From assembly GCA_964546585.1 (NCBI GenBank), contig CAZJKE010000001.1, positions 108,376 through 172,375 of the forward strand: a stretch of DNA of 64,000 nt, written 5' to 3'. The position numbers and the translations under genes were made by a program. The notes under the pieces were generated by a model that saw only the letters and a list, made by a program, of their open reading frames with translations, did no database searches and had not been told where the DNA came from. Position 1 is the first letter of the stretch, and each line of letters opens with the position of its first letter. Below are positions 42,629-51,920 of the stretch, piece after piece. This DNA comes from CAZJKE01 sp964546585. Lineage in GTDB: Bacteria > Planctomycetota > Phycisphaerae > Phycisphaerales > SM1A02.

Positions 42629-44620
42629 TCAGAAGTCGTCCTCGACCGCCAAGTCAGTCACCTCAACACCCTCCGGCAAAGCGGAAAGAAACGCTCGGCC
42701 GTAGTGCTTCCGCACCACCCGCGAATCCAATATCGCCACAATTCCCCGGTCATTGCTCGAGCGAATCAACCGCCCAATCCCCTGCCTGAAACGAATCACC
42801 GCCCTGGGCAACTGGTCATCCATGAATGGATTACCGCCCGCCTCCACGATTCGCTCCTGCCGTGCCTCAACAAGCGGACGATCCGGCACATCAAACGGTA
42901 GCCTCGTGATGATGACATTGCGGAGGTCGTCACCCCGCACATCCACGCCCTGCCAGAAACTTGCCGTGCCGAAGAGAACTGCCTGTTTGTTGTCTCGGAA
43001 CTTCTGAAGCAACACCGCGCGAGTCTCTTCCTCGCCCTGCACCAGCAACAGAAGCCCGCGACCCTCCAAATCATCGCCAGCCGCCTCCGCAATGCGCGAC
43101 ATCATGGCGTAACTCGTAAACAGGACAAACGCTCCGCCACGCGTTCTGCCCGTCAGATCGATGATCCGCGATGCCAGTCGCTCGGCGTACTGTTCGTGTG
43201 AAGGCTCCGGCATCGAAGAGTCGACCCACGCCTGCATTTGCCGGGCAAAGTCGAAGGGGCTCCCCAATCTCATGTCCGCAGCATCCGGACAACCGAGCCG
43301 CTTCTTCACAAGTGAAAAGTCGGCACCCGATCCTCCAAGCGTGGCGGATGTCAACACGACCGATGCCCCCGTGTCGAACAGGTTTTCCCGCAGGAGTTCT
43401 CCAACATCGACAGCCATGGCCTTGATCGTTGGCCGAGGTGCCGCTCTGCCGCCCGTTGGCATCCCCTCCACCGCATACACACATCCCGGGATCGATTGCT
43501 GCACGACCGCGCGACAAGAAACCGCCAGAGCCAACGCCCGCTGCCCGAACCCCGCTGCCTCCGCAGCCTCGGCATCATCTTCAAGGCCCTGCGAGAGAAT
43601 GGTCAGATGCCCGCCGAGTTGTTCAAGCGCTCCTGATAACGAATCTTCGACGAAACCCGCCTCGCGAATGCGGCCATTCCGGGGACCGATGTCCATCTGC
43701 CACCGCATGACTGCATCGAAAAACTCGCCGGATCGCTCCCGGCACGCAGCCACCAGATCACCGCATTGCGAGAGAAGTTCGCTGCGCTCCCCGCTCTCCT
43801 GCAGCCCGCGAAGGAATCCCCTTCCGCGACGGGATGTTGATACAAGCCCGCCAAGAAGGTGATTGACTCTCGACTCGGAGAAACTGGCGCCGAAGTGTTC
43901 CGATGCGACATCCTCGATGGCATGGGCCTCATCGAGAATGACATGGTCGTACCGCGGTAACAACCCGGCGTCATCCCGCCGCAAGACGAGATCAGAGAAA
44001 AAGATCGCGTGGTTGCAGACGAGCAGGTCGCCCTGCTCCATGGCGCGGCGAGCCGCCTGAAAGAAACAGTCGCCGTACCGCGGGCATCGCCGCCCAAGAC
44101 AGTTCCCCGCATCGCTCTGGACAAGATCCCACACATCACCACGCGGTAACAACGGCAGCGACGCGCGGGTTCCGTCCGCCGTCTCCCCCGCCCATGCGCG
44201 AAGCAGATCAACCTGCTGTGTGGCTGCTGCATCTCCAAGCAATGCACCTCGCCCGTGCGACGCTCGCTCAAGGCGCCTCAGCGAAACATAGTTGCCGCGA
44301 CCCTTGACCAACACCGCTTCAAGATGGGCATCGACCGTTGATTGCAACAGCGGAATGTCCCGCTCCATCAACTGTTCCTGCAAGGTAATGGTGTTGGTAG
44401 CCACAACGACCCGCTCGCCGTACTGCAGGATCCGCTCCATTGCAGGCACCAAGTAACCGAACGACTTGCCAACACCAGTTCCAGCCTCCACAAACAGGCG
44501 ACCGCGCTCGGTGAATGTCTTTGCAATGGCGGCAGCCATCTCCGTCTGCTGAGGCCTCGGCTCCCATCCGTCGAGCACCCTGCTCAGACTTCCGCCTTCG
44601 GCAAAGATGTCGTGTGTCAC
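42629..44620 (-). CDS. DinG/XPD-type ATP-dependent helicase
   Basis: 663-residue superfamily 2 helicase: RPQQTEMAAAIA, Walker A VEAGTGVGKSFGYLVP (about residue 45-55), DEAH box ILDEAHAIED (about 230), and motifs V/VI FWQGVDVRGDDLRNVIITRLPF and RFRQGIGRLIRS. Four cysteines spanning CLGRRCPRYGDCFF and LLVCNH (about 174-200) fit the iron-sulfur cluster of the XPD/DinG group. Such helicases unwind R-loops or damaged DNA. The start overlaps the rsmG stop (ATGA). Confidence 0.88.
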   Translation of the reverse strand: MTHDIFAEGGSLSRVLDGWEPRPQQTEMAAAIAKTFTERGRLFVEAGTGVGKSFGYLVPAMERILQYGERVVVATNTITLQEQLMERDIPLLQSTVDAHLEAVLVKGRGNYVSLRRLERASHGRGALLGDAAATQQVDLLRAWAGETADGTRASLPLLPRGDVWDLVQSDAGNCLGRRCPRYGDCFFQAARRAMEQGDLLVCNHAIFFSDLVLRRDDAGLLPRYDHVILDEAHAIEDVASEHFGASFSESRVNHLLGGLVSTSRRGRGFLRGLQESGERSELLSQCGDLVAACRERSGEFFDAVMRWQMDIGPRNGRIREAGFVEDSLSGALEQLGGHLTILSQGLEDDAEAAEAAGFGQRALALAVSCRAVVQQSIPGCVYAVEGMPTGGRAAPRPTIKAMAVDVGELLRENLFDTGASVVLTSATLGGSGADFSLVKKRLGCPDAADMRLGSPFDFARQMQAWVDSSMPEPSHEQYAERLASRIIDLTGRTRGGAFVLFTSYAMMSRIAEAAGDDLEGRGLLLLVQGEEETRAVLLQKFRDNKQAVLFGTASFWQGVDVRGDDLRNVIITRLPFDVPDRPLVEARQERIVEAGGNPFMDDQLPRAVIRFRQGIGRLIRSSNDRGIVAILDSRVVRKHYGRAFLSALPEGVEVTDLAVEDDF

Positions 44621-45351
44621 GAGGAAGTTCCCCCGATCGGATTCCGCTTGGGCTCGCCGGGACGACGTGGAAATCGCCGCGGTGTCTCGCCGATCTTGCG
44701 AATGGCGACCACTGTCCCGGTTTCACTCCGCTCGCATGAAATCCGTTCACCCTTCAAGACACGCATCGCCGCCTCCGCCTCAGTGAGTTCCTCCGCTGCC
44801 CGACGGCCCTTGATGGCAAGCACCAGACCATCCACGCGGGCAAGCGGAAGGGTCAACTCAAGAAGTACGCAGAGCGGACCAACTGCTCTGGCAATGACCG
44901 CATCAGCCGCATTCCGAAATCCTCCATCAGGCTGGCCCACCGTTTCCGCTCGCTCGGCAATGATCGTCACATTGTCCAGAGCGAGTTCCTCCACCACATC
45001 GGCCAGGAATGCTGCCTTTTTGCCCGTGGCCTCCACCAAGGCGAATGTCACATCCGGCATGGTGATCGCAAGCGGAATGCCCGGAAGTCCACCGCCGCTT
45101 CCTACATCAATCACATGCCCAACACCTTCGCGGGCGAGTATGGGCAGCAGCGACAGGCTGTCCAGAATATGGCTCGTCCATGCTTCGGTTGCATTACGAA
45201 TCGCCGTGAGATTGAAAGACCGGTTCGTTTCGAGCAGCCTGTCGAGATACTGCCCGAGCATCGGCAAGTCCCTTGCGTCAAGTTCGACATCGAGGTTCTC
45301 CAGAGACGGCAGGAAGGTAGCCGGGATCAAAGATGCCGCTTCATCACTCAT
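44617..45351 (-). CDS. rsmG: 16S rRNA (guanine-N7) methyltransferase
   Basis: 244-residue RsmG (GidB): LNLTAIR-type start in SFNLTAIRNATEAWTSHILDSL, SAM loop VIDVGSGGGLPGIPLAI, VEATGKKAAFLADV and VIARAVGPL. It methylates G527 of 16S rRNA. The C-terminus is extended by about 30 basic/Pro-rich residues. Start ATG 45351 overlaps the rodA stop and is preferred over longer readings that would run through rodA. It is unusual in being coupled to the rod-shape genes rather than to gidA/parAB. Confidence 0.92.
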   Translation of the reverse strand: MSDEAASLIPATFLPSLENLDVELDARDLPMLGQYLDRLLETNRSFNLTAIRNATEAWTSHILDSLSLLPILAREGVGHVIDVGSGGGLPGIPLAITMPDVTFALVEATGKKAAFLADVVEELALDNVTIIAERAETVGQPDGGFRNAADAVIARAVGPLCVLLELTLPLARVDGLVLAIKGRRAAEELTEAEAAMRVLKGERISCERSETGTVVAIRKIGETPRRFPRRPGEPKRNPIGGTSS

Positions 45352-46499
45352 GGTGCCTCGCCGCCAAATGCGAATCCTTCGCGGGTCATTGGATGTTCTC
45401 GTCGCATGGCGATTCCAAACAGGATACCGCTCATCATCCATGCGACGACCAGACTTGACCCTCCCGCGCTCACAAATGGCAAGGTCAGTCCAGTGATCGG
45501 CGCCAACCCGATCGTCATCGCCGTGTTGATGAACATCTGCGACAGCAGCATGGCGGTCAACCCGACCGCAACGAGCCGGGGAAAGGGATCCCGACAACCA
45601 ATGGCAATGAGCAATCCTCCCGTGGCCAGCAGCATGTACAACCCCCAGACCACCAGAGCCCCAAGCACGCCCCAGCGAAGACAGATGACTGCAAACACCA
45701 TGTCGTTGTGCTCCTCCGGCAAGTGGTTCGCATCCAGCAGGCTCTTGGCCTGCTCCCGTCCCACACCGTCAATGCCCCCCGCACCAACAAGCATCATCGC
45801 CCGCGCACCCTGATACCCAATATCCTGTTCGAAGCGTGTGTCACCGCGGACCTGCGCAACCATCGCGACGATGCGGTCCTTCTGGTGCGGACGAAGCAAC
45901 GGCCACATGCTCCCGGCCGCAACGATGGCCATGAGACCGATGAGAAATAAATCGCGATATCGAGACCCGGCCGCGATCAACATCGCCAAGAGCGTGGGCA
46001 CAAAGAGCATGGCCGTTCCGAGATCTGGCTCGATCAGAATCAGAACGATCGGGGGAAAGGCCAGGCCGAGCGCAAGGAGGAGACCTCCGAACCGGCGATA
46101 GTGATCGCGAAACCGCAAATGAGCGGCCATCGCGAGAACGAACGCGATCTTGGTGAGTTCCGAGGGCTGCAGATCCGTCGCAAAGAGATTGATCCAACGC
46201 CGCGCGCCATTCCGGGGGTGCACGATGGCGTCCGGCACGCCCGGCACCAACAGGAACAACAAGAGCAGAATGCACCCTCCGAGCAACCACCAACTCGCCT
46301 GCCGAAACCGCCGAGGCGGTGGAAGAAGCATGCAGATGGCAGCAACCACACCGATCCCGCCCAGCACGAAATGCCGAGTGGCTGTGCTTGGCCGAGTTGT
46401 TCCGATGACCGCATACCCAAGCAGAGTCAGAACCGCGGCGGCCACAACGATAAGCCAGCCCGGATGTACCCAACGGACTCGATTGCCACCACGGCTCAT
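45348..46499 (-). CDS. rodA: RodA/FtsW family peptidoglycan glycosyltransferase
   Basis: 383-residue SEDS protein with about ten membrane segments. Characteristic blocks are GARRWINLFATDLQPSELTKIAFVLAMA, LIEPDLGTAML, PEEHNDMVFAVICLRWG and LPFVSAGGSSLVVAWMMSG. It polymerises lipid II into glycan strands; paired with the PBP2 gene directly upstream (ATGA overlap) it should be the elongation-complex RodA rather than divisional FtsW. A rod or elongated growth mode is therefore likely. Confidence 0.93.
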   Translation of the reverse strand: MSRGGNRVRWVHPGWLIVVAAAVLTLLGYAVIGTTRPSTATRHFVLGGIGVVAAICMLLPPPRRFRQASWWLLGGCILLLLFLLVPGVPDAIVHPRNGARRWINLFATDLQPSELTKIAFVLAMAAHLRFRDHYRRFGGLLLALGLAFPPIVLILIEPDLGTAMLFVPTLLAMLIAAGSRYRDLFLIGLMAIVAAGSMWPLLRPHQKDRIVAMVAQVRGDTRFEQDIGYQGARAMMLVGAGGIDGVGREQAKSLLDANHLPEEHNDMVFAVICLRWGVLGALVVWGLYMLLATGGLLIAIGCRDPFPRLVAVGLTAMLLSQMFINTAMTIGLAPITGLTLPFVSAGGSSLVVAWMMSGILFGIAMRREHPMTREGFAFGGEAP

Positions 46500-48676
46500 C
46501 GCAGATACCCCGTTGCGCGAAGCGCGTGCAGCACCTGATTGGAAAGGGGGCCCGCGACTCGACCCCCGCTTCCTCCATACTCCACAAGCACGACAACCAC
46601 CACAGTGGGCCGGGACATGTGCGTCGGCGCAGCCATGACAACAAACCACGAGTGATCCAGTCCATCGATGCGCTTCCCGTCAAGAACCAACGGCGGTGCC
46701 TCCGCCGTTCCAGTCTTGCCCCATGTGCGCACGCCAGCGACATTGAAGATGGGCTCTTTCCGACCAGGCCCAAGAATGATGTTCGTACCGGTTCCGTACT
46801 CCGCGTTGACTGCATCGCGGAGACCGTTCATCGCCAATTCGACGCCAGCAGCATCCAGATGCATCTGAACCGGTGTCCGATCGCTTCTAATGATCACCGG
46901 GTCAAGCCATGTCCCACCTCGGGCCAGCGCCGCGTACGCCGCCGCTGCGTGCAACGGCGACCACGTGATGCTGCCCTGCCCAATCGCCATGCTGATAGTG
47001 GCAAACGGCAAGGCGCCTCGCTGCGAAACACGCGATCGCTCGCCCGCATCAGGCACATGACCCTGCCTACTTTCCGACCCCGGGTGCGTCATCCTTCGAG
47101 CGAGCGGCTTGCCAAGCCCGAAATCTTCGAGCCATTGCAACATGCGATCCATGCCCATCCTCGATCCCACCTCGTAGAAGAAGATGTTGCAGGAACGAGC
47201 AACTGCCTCGATCGCATGAAGGGGTCCGTGCGTGGCAAAGCCGTACTTCTCCCGATACATCCAACACCGCGCCGATCCCTTCACCCCCTCAAAGAAGTGA
47301 CCGGTGCACTCGATAGGCTCTTCGAGAGAGACCACACCATCGGTCACGGCAGCGGCCAGGAGTAGCGGCTTGAGTATCGACCCGGGCGGATACAACCCCT
47401 CGGATGCACGATTGAGCCACGGCAGAGCATCAGCATCAACATCGTCATGCATCGTCGGCGTTGACGCCATGGCAAGAATTTCGCTACTCGCGACATCAAG
47501 CACGACAACGCCGCCACGAAGCGGTGTTCCGGTGGGCAGGCCCTCATTTCGATGCCACTGCTGCACAGTCATGAGCCCGAGCTCGCCGGAGAGAATGGCC
47601 TCAACCCGTGCCTGCAACTCGGTGTCAATGGTGACGCGAACATCCTCACCCCCAGCCGGCGGCGTACGCTTCAGCTCCGTACCCTGACGATCGCGCACCA
47701 CGCGGCCCCGCTGACCGCGAAGTGTCGTCTCCAGAGCCTCTTCAAGGCCGCCCGCGCCTATTTCATCACCGATTTGATACCCACCCAGATCGACACCGCC
47801 ATCAGCAGTCTGAAACGGACGGGCCTCCACATCCTCCGCCCAAGCGTGCTTGCGGACACCCCCAAGAAGCACCGCCGCCACATCGTCCACCTCAATCTCA
47901 ACAACATCCCGCCGCCGAATAGGAGATGGAAGCGTAGAGCAGTCGATGAGAACCGCTTGCTTCTGCATCGGATACTCGCGGCGACGCGCGTGACGAACCT
48001 GCATCGTGCCATCGAGGCCCTCGGACAGAATCCGCAGTCGCATCGCGGCCCCCTCTCCAAGACGAGCAAGCACAACATGCGCATCACGATGTTCTCGAAT
48101 CGGTTGAGGAGAAAACTCGGCATCGATACCAAACTGACGGTGGTAGGCTTCTTCCTGCCGTGCCCACACGACGGCAGCAGTTTGCTGGACAGACTTTCGA
48201 ATCGAATCGAGCCGCCGATCAAGATCCAATCGCTCAATTCCACCCTCCTCGGCAATCATCGACCAGAACGACTCCAACTCCAACTCCCGCGCCGGCACAA
48301 ACGATGTCATCAACTGCGACCGCGCCTCGGGTGACATCGCTCCCCACCGCTCGGCACCAACTGATGATCGAGCATCATCGCGGGCCATGGATGATGCCCG
48401 ATCCCCCGTAATGAGATCCCATTGCACGGCAAGGTCAAAGGTCGGCTCATCACCTGCAAGGATCCGACCCTGCCGATCCACAATCCGGCTTCGCCATGTC
48501 GGCAAATACTCAGTCCGCTCCAAACGAGACTCAGCACGCGCCTTGCGATTCGGCCCCTGACTGATCGCCAAACGCCAAAGCTGCAGCGTCAGCCCGGCGA
48601 AACCAAATATGACAATGGACGCCAACACGGCAAGGCGGCGATGAAAGAGCAACAGTCCTGGTGACGATCCTGACAT
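46496..48676 (-). CDS. mrdA: Penicillin-binding protein 2 (elongation transpeptidase)
   Basis: 726-residue class B PBP. A single N-terminal membrane helix (AVLASIVIFGFAGLTLQLW) is followed by the pedestal domain and transpeptidase domain. The active-site motifs are present: SxxK in PPGSILKPLL (about residue 433), SxN in ARSCNIFFYE (about 492) and KTG in WGKTGTAEAPP (about 652). It cross-links peptidoglycan made by RodA. ATG 48676 gives a normal cytoplasmic tail; a longer reading would cross into the divergent spacer. The pedestal region (about residues 100-330) is longer than in E. coli PBP2. Confidence 0.92.
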   Translation of the reverse strand: MSGSSPGLLLFHRRLAVLASIVIFGFAGLTLQLWRLAISQGPNRKARAESRLERTEYLPTWRSRIVDRQGRILAGDEPTFDLAVQWDLITGDRASSMARDDARSSVGAERWGAMSPEARSQLMTSFVPARELELESFWSMIAEEGGIERLDLDRRLDSIRKSVQQTAAVVWARQEEAYHRQFGIDAEFSPQPIREHRDAHVVLARLGEGAAMRLRILSEGLDGTMQVRHARRREYPMQKQAVLIDCSTLPSPIRRRDVVEIEVDDVAAVLLGGVRKHAWAEDVEARPFQTADGGVDLGGYQIGDEIGAGGLEEALETTLRGQRGRVVRDRQGTELKRTPPAGGEDVRVTIDTELQARVEAILSGELGLMTVQQWHRNEGLPTGTPLRGGVVVLDVASSEILAMASTPTMHDDVDADALPWLNRASEGLYPPGSILKPLLLAAAVTDGVVSLEEPIECTGHFFEGVKGSARCWMYREKYGFATHGPLHAIEAVARSCNIFFYEVGSRMGMDRMLQWLEDFGLGKPLARRMTHPGSESRQGHVPDAGERSRVSQRGALPFATISMAIGQGSITWSPLHAAAAYAALARGGTWLDPVIIRSDRTPVQMHLDAAGVELAMNGLRDAVNAEYGTGTNIILGPGRKEPIFNVAGVRTWGKTGTAEAPPLVLDGKRIDGLDHSWFVVMAAPTHMSRPTVVVVVLVEYGGSGGRVAGPLSNQVLHALRATGYLR

Positions 48677-48756
48677 GATGCAGTACGAAGACTCCCCCAG
48701 TAAGGTAGCACTCCCGGAACTCGCCCCCGGGAACCAGCGACAGGAAAGGACAAGTG

Positions 48757-49725
48757 ATGGAGTATCGACGACTTGGCAGATGGGGTGTGAAACTCTCCGA
48801 ACTTGGGTTCGGCTCGTGGTTGACACTGGACGACGGTGACCAGGAGCGAGGCGATCGCCTGTTCCAAACCGCCTACGAAAACGGCATCAACTTCTTCGAT
48901 ACCTCAAACGCCTACGGCCGCGGAGAAACGGAGATGGTCGTCGGCCGCTCCTTGACACCCTTTCGCCGCGACACCTATGTGCTCGGCACCAAGGCATTCT
49001 GGCCCTTTGACCGCAATTGGCCGTTTCGAGGCGCCAACGACCGCGGATTGAGCCGCAAACACCTCTTCGAACAATGCCATGCGTCCCTGCGGCGGCTGAA
49101 CACCGACTACATCGACCTCTATCAGTGCCATAGGTTCGACCCCGAAACTCCTCTGGACGAAACCTGCGGCATCATGCATGACCTCATCAATCAAGGCAAG
49201 GTTCTGTACTGGGGAGTGAGTGAATGGACGGCGGATCAGATTCGCGATGCCTGTGACATCTGCACTGCGCGTGGGTGGCACCTCCCCGCGTCGAACCAAC
49301 CGCTCTACAACATGCTGGAGAGGCACTGGGAAGCCGAGGTTTTTCCGGAGTGCGAACGTCATGGCCTGGGCATCGTCAACTTCTCACCCCTCTGCGAAGG
49401 ACTGTTGACGGGCAAATACTGCGGTGGCGTGCCGCCGGGCAGTCGCGGCTCGGATGACAAAGTGGGCCGGTTTCTTCTTGATCGAATGTCCCAGGAGAAT
49501 CTGCAGACAGTGTCACTCCTCGGCGAGGTTGCCAGCGACCTTGGTGTCCCGCTGCCGGTCCTGGCACTGCGGTGGTGCCTTCGCCGGAACGAGATTACCT
49601 CCACAATCACCGGCGCAACGAGTCCAGAGCAGATCCTCCAGAACCTCGCCGCCGTCGACCTCACCCTTGATCCCTCCACCCTCTCTCGAATCGACGACAT
49701 CCTGCACTCCCCCCTCCGTCGCTGA
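48757..49725 (+). CDS. Aldo/keto reductase
   Basis: 322-residue NADPH-dependent oxidoreductase related to the potassium-channel beta-subunit group. The catalytic tetrad is visible: Asp and Tyr in FFDTSNAYGRGETE, Lys in LGTKAFWPF and His in DLYQCHRFDPETP. YWGVSEWTADQI, NFSPLCEGLLTGKY and TITGATSPEQI complete the family pattern. The substrate is unknown. ATG 48757 is preferred over GTG 48754; GGAAAGGA lies nine bases upstream. It diverges from the pbp2 gene across an 80-base spacer. Confidence 0.88.
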   Translation: MEYRRLGRWGVKLSELGFGSWLTLDDGDQERGDRLFQTAYENGINFFDTSNAYGRGETEMVVGRSLTPFRRDTYVLGTKAFWPFDRNWPFRGANDRGLSRKHLFEQCHASLRRLNTDYIDLYQCHRFDPETPLDETCGIMHDLINQGKVLYWGVSEWTADQIRDACDICTARGWHLPASNQPLYNMLERHWEAEVFPECERHGLGIVNFSPLCEGLLTGKYCGGVPPGSRGSDDKVGRFLLDRMSQENLQTVSLLGEVASDLGVPLPVLALRWCLRRNEITSTITGATSPEQILQNLAAVDLTLDPSTLSRIDDILHSPLRR

Positions 49726-50044
49726 ATTCCTTCACCGCCGCCCTGCAGATTCCCCGCTCTGCGCCCTCGAGAAGGACGGCGAAGAACCGCAGGAAATGTG
49801 ACAGTCTCTGCTGTACAATGCCGGCCTTCCCCGTGAGGGGCCGACGGTGACGGGTCGTATGCCCGGCGCCGCAAGGGGTGTGGTCGCGGCGGCCATGCTC
49901 CAGCCTCGGGAAGGTGACGCCGCGGACATGGCTTCGGCAGCATGCCGAGAACCCAACCGCGATTCCATCGATGTTCGAGCGTTCGCTCGGACCGGAGGTT
50001 CTTGAACTGCGTTCTTCGACGAAGCGGATTGCCCAACTCAATCT
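49726..50044 (+). other. Hairpin-rich noncoding region before tRNA-Gln (candidate structured RNA)
   Basis: 319 bases with no convincing gene. Several perfect short hairpins follow one another: CCCC/GGGG at 49829-49840 with outer CGG/CCG pairs (49822-24 and 49841-43); CGGG/CCCG at 49851-49865; TCGGCA/TGCCGA at 49934-49948; CGAGC/GCTCG at 49976-49989; CTTC/GAAG at 50014-50024. A TACAAT box at 49814-49819 could be a -10 element, but no good -35 box is seen. It does not contain the hallmark segments of RNase P RNA, SRP RNA or tmRNA that I could recognise. High G+C makes some hairpins expected by chance. Confidence 0.35.
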
Positions 50045-50116
50045 TGGCCCGTGGTGTAATCGGTAACACACCTGGTTTTGATCCAGGCATTCCAAGTTCG
50101 AGTCTTGGCGGGCCAG
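50045..50116 (+). tRNA. tRNA-Gln (anticodon TTG)
   Basis: 72-nt cloverleaf. The acceptor stem TGGCCCG (50045-50051) pairs fully with CGGGCCA (50109-50115), with discriminator G at 50116. The anticodon stem CCTGG/CCAGG encloses the loop TTTTGAT with anticodon TTG. The T arm is CCAAG-TTCGAGT-CTTGG. No CCA is encoded. The gene ends 17 bases before the glmU-like ATG and is probably transcribed with it. Confidence 0.95.
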
Positions 50117-50133
50117 TTCAACAGCACACAGAC

Positions 50134-50907
50134 ATGCAGTCCGACAGCGATCGACAAAGGCCACTGGCCGCCGTTATTCTTGCAGCAGGCAAGGGAACCC
50201 GCATGACGGGCGACCTTCCAAAGGTGCTGCATGCCGTCGCGGGTAAGCCGATGGTGGCCTGGGTCATCGATGCCGTGCGCGAAGCTGGGGCCGATCGCGT
50301 CATCCTCGTCATCGGTCACGGTGGGGACGAAGTACGTGCCGCAATCAAGGGCGTAGAGTTCGTGACGCAAGAACCCCAACTGGGCACCGGACACGCAGCG
50401 CTCTGTTGCGACAAGGCACTCGAAGACTTCAACGGTGATGTGCTGATCCTCGGGGGCGACGGCCCCCTGCTGCGAGCAGCCACGATCAACGCCATGATGT
50501 GCCGCCACAAGGAAACCGGCGCGGTGTCCACGCTCGCCACGAGCACCATTCCCGATCCCACCGGATATGGGCGAATCGTTCGCGACAGCAATGGCCGATT
50601 CGCCGCGATCGTTGAACACCGCAACGCCACACCAGAGCAGTTGGAGATCCACGAGATCTACCCGAGTTACGCGGTCTTCGACAAGACCCTGCTGTTCAAG
50701 GAACTTGACACTCTGACGCCAAATGCGCTCAGCGGCGAGTACTACCTGACCGAGATCCCCGCCATGCTGCGAAAAGATGGTCACCGAGTCGAAGTAGTCG
50801 ACGCCGTTCCACCTGAGGATGTTCTTTCCATCAATACGCCCGAACAACTAGCCGAAGTTGAGTCCATCCTGACGGATCGGCTCGGCGCAGTGAAGGAGGC
50901 GCAATGA
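50134..50907 (+). CDS. glmU: GlmU-type N-acetylglucosamine-1-phosphate uridyltransferase (N-domain only)
   Basis: 257-residue sugar nucleotidyltransferase: VILAAGKGTRMTGDLPKVLHAVAGKPM, IGHGGDEVRAAI, EPQLGTGHAA, LGGDGPLL, PTGYGRIVRD, IVEHRNATPEQ and LSGEYYLTEIPAML all match the uridyltransferase half of GlmU. The left-handed beta-helix acetyltransferase half (about 200 residues) is absent, because the frame ends with an ATGA overlap into prs. The acetyl transfer step must be done by another protein. The order glmU-prs-rplY-pth matches the glmU-prs-ctc-pth arrangement common in Firmicutes, supporting the assignment. The ATG at 50134 lies just after tRNA-Gln. Confidence 0.85.
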   Translation: MQSDSDRQRPLAAVILAAGKGTRMTGDLPKVLHAVAGKPMVAWVIDAVREAGADRVILVIGHGGDEVRAAIKGVEFVTQEPQLGTGHAALCCDKALEDFNGDVLILGGDGPLLRAATINAMMCRHKETGAVSTLATSTIPDPTGYGRIVRDSNGRFAAIVEHRNATPEQLEIHEIYPSYAVFDKTLLFKELDTLTPNALSGEYYLTEIPAMLRKDGHRVEVVDAVPPEDVLSINTPEQLAEVESILTDRLGAVKEAQ

Positions 50908-51890
50908 GCAGTGTCGATCATCAAAGGTTGAAGATTTTCGCAGCAACCGAAGGTCGCGAAGTTGCAACCGCAATGTGCGAACACCTCGAGTTGCCTCTTG
51001 CCGCAGGCAGTTCCGAGCACTTCCCCGATGGGGAAATCCTCGTCAAGATCGATGAGGACGTCCGAGGCCGCGACTGTTTCGTCGTCCAACCGACCTGCAC
51101 GCCGGTCAACGACTCGCTCATGGAACTGCTGATCTGGATCGACACGCTACGGCGTGCGTCCGCCGGCCGCATCACAGCAGTCATTCCTTACTTCGGCTAC
51201 GCGCGACAGGATCGCAAGGACGAAGGTCGCGTCCCGATCACCGCGAAACTGGTTGCCAATCTCATTACGGCCGCCGGCGCAAACCGTGTTCTCTGCATGG
51301 ATCTCCACGCCGCTCAGATTCAGGGTTTCTTCGATATCCCCGTCGATCACCTCACAGCCACCAAGGTTTTCTGCGACCATTTCGCTGAGCAGAATGACAT
51401 GCACGGCGACAACCTTGTCATCGTGTCCCCCGATGTCGGCAATGTAAAGGTCGCCAACATGTACGCCGGCCTTCTGGACGCGAAACTCGCCATCGTCGAC
51501 AAACGCCGCGAGAGCGGGAGCGAGGTTGTTTCCAAACGCCTCATCGGTAGCGTCGAGGGCAAGACTGTCCTGATGGTAGACGACATGATCTCGACCGCCG
51601 GCACGATCTGCGAAGCAGCGAAACTCGTTGCGGAGCAGGGCGCCAATGATGTCGTTGCCGCAGCAACACACGGCGTCTTCGTGAGCCCAGCAGTTGAACG
51701 CATCAACGATTCGCCGATCTCAAAAGTCGTTGTAACAAACACGATTCCACCGGGCAACCGCCTCGACGGCCTCGGCGACTCGATCGAGGTTCTCAATGTG
51801 GCCCGCCTCATCGGCGAGGCCGTACATCGCATTCATCATCACATGTCCATCTCGGCGCTATTCCGGCACGGAGAAGGACCAAAGAAGTAA
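50904..51890 (+). CDS. prs: Ribose-phosphate pyrophosphokinase
   Basis: 328-residue PRPP synthetase: FAATEGREVATAMCEHL, FPDGEILVKIDEDVRGRDCFVVQ, VIPYFGYARQDRKDEGRVPITAKLVA, MDLHAAQIQGFFDIPVDHL and the PRPP-binding loop VLMVDDMISTAGTICEAA. It makes PRPP from ribose-5-phosphate and ATP for purine, pyrimidine, His and Trp synthesis. Full length. The start overlaps glmU by 4 bases; rplY follows after 30 bases. Confidence 0.96.
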   Translation: MSSVDHQRLKIFAATEGREVATAMCEHLELPLAAGSSEHFPDGEILVKIDEDVRGRDCFVVQPTCTPVNDSLMELLIWIDTLRRASAGRITAVIPYFGYARQDRKDEGRVPITAKLVANLITAAGANRVLCMDLHAAQIQGFFDIPVDHLTATKVFCDHFAEQNDMHGDNLVIVSPDVGNVKVANMYAGLLDAKLAIVDKRRESGSEVVSKRLIGSVEGKTVLMVDDMISTAGTICEAAKLVAEQGANDVVAAATHGVFVSPAVERINDSPISKVVVTNTIPPGNRLDGLGDSIEVLNVARLIGEAVHRIHHHMSISALFRHGEGPKK

Positions 51891-51920
51891 CACTTTCACC
51901 TTGATTGTGAGGTTCAACCC

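Noticed and set aside
49661..50164. Minus-strand frame containing a 'RQDSNLECLDQNQVCYRL' stretch
   Set aside because: This is the well-known false protein produced by translating the complement of a tRNA gene; the tRNA-Gln cloverleaf explains it.
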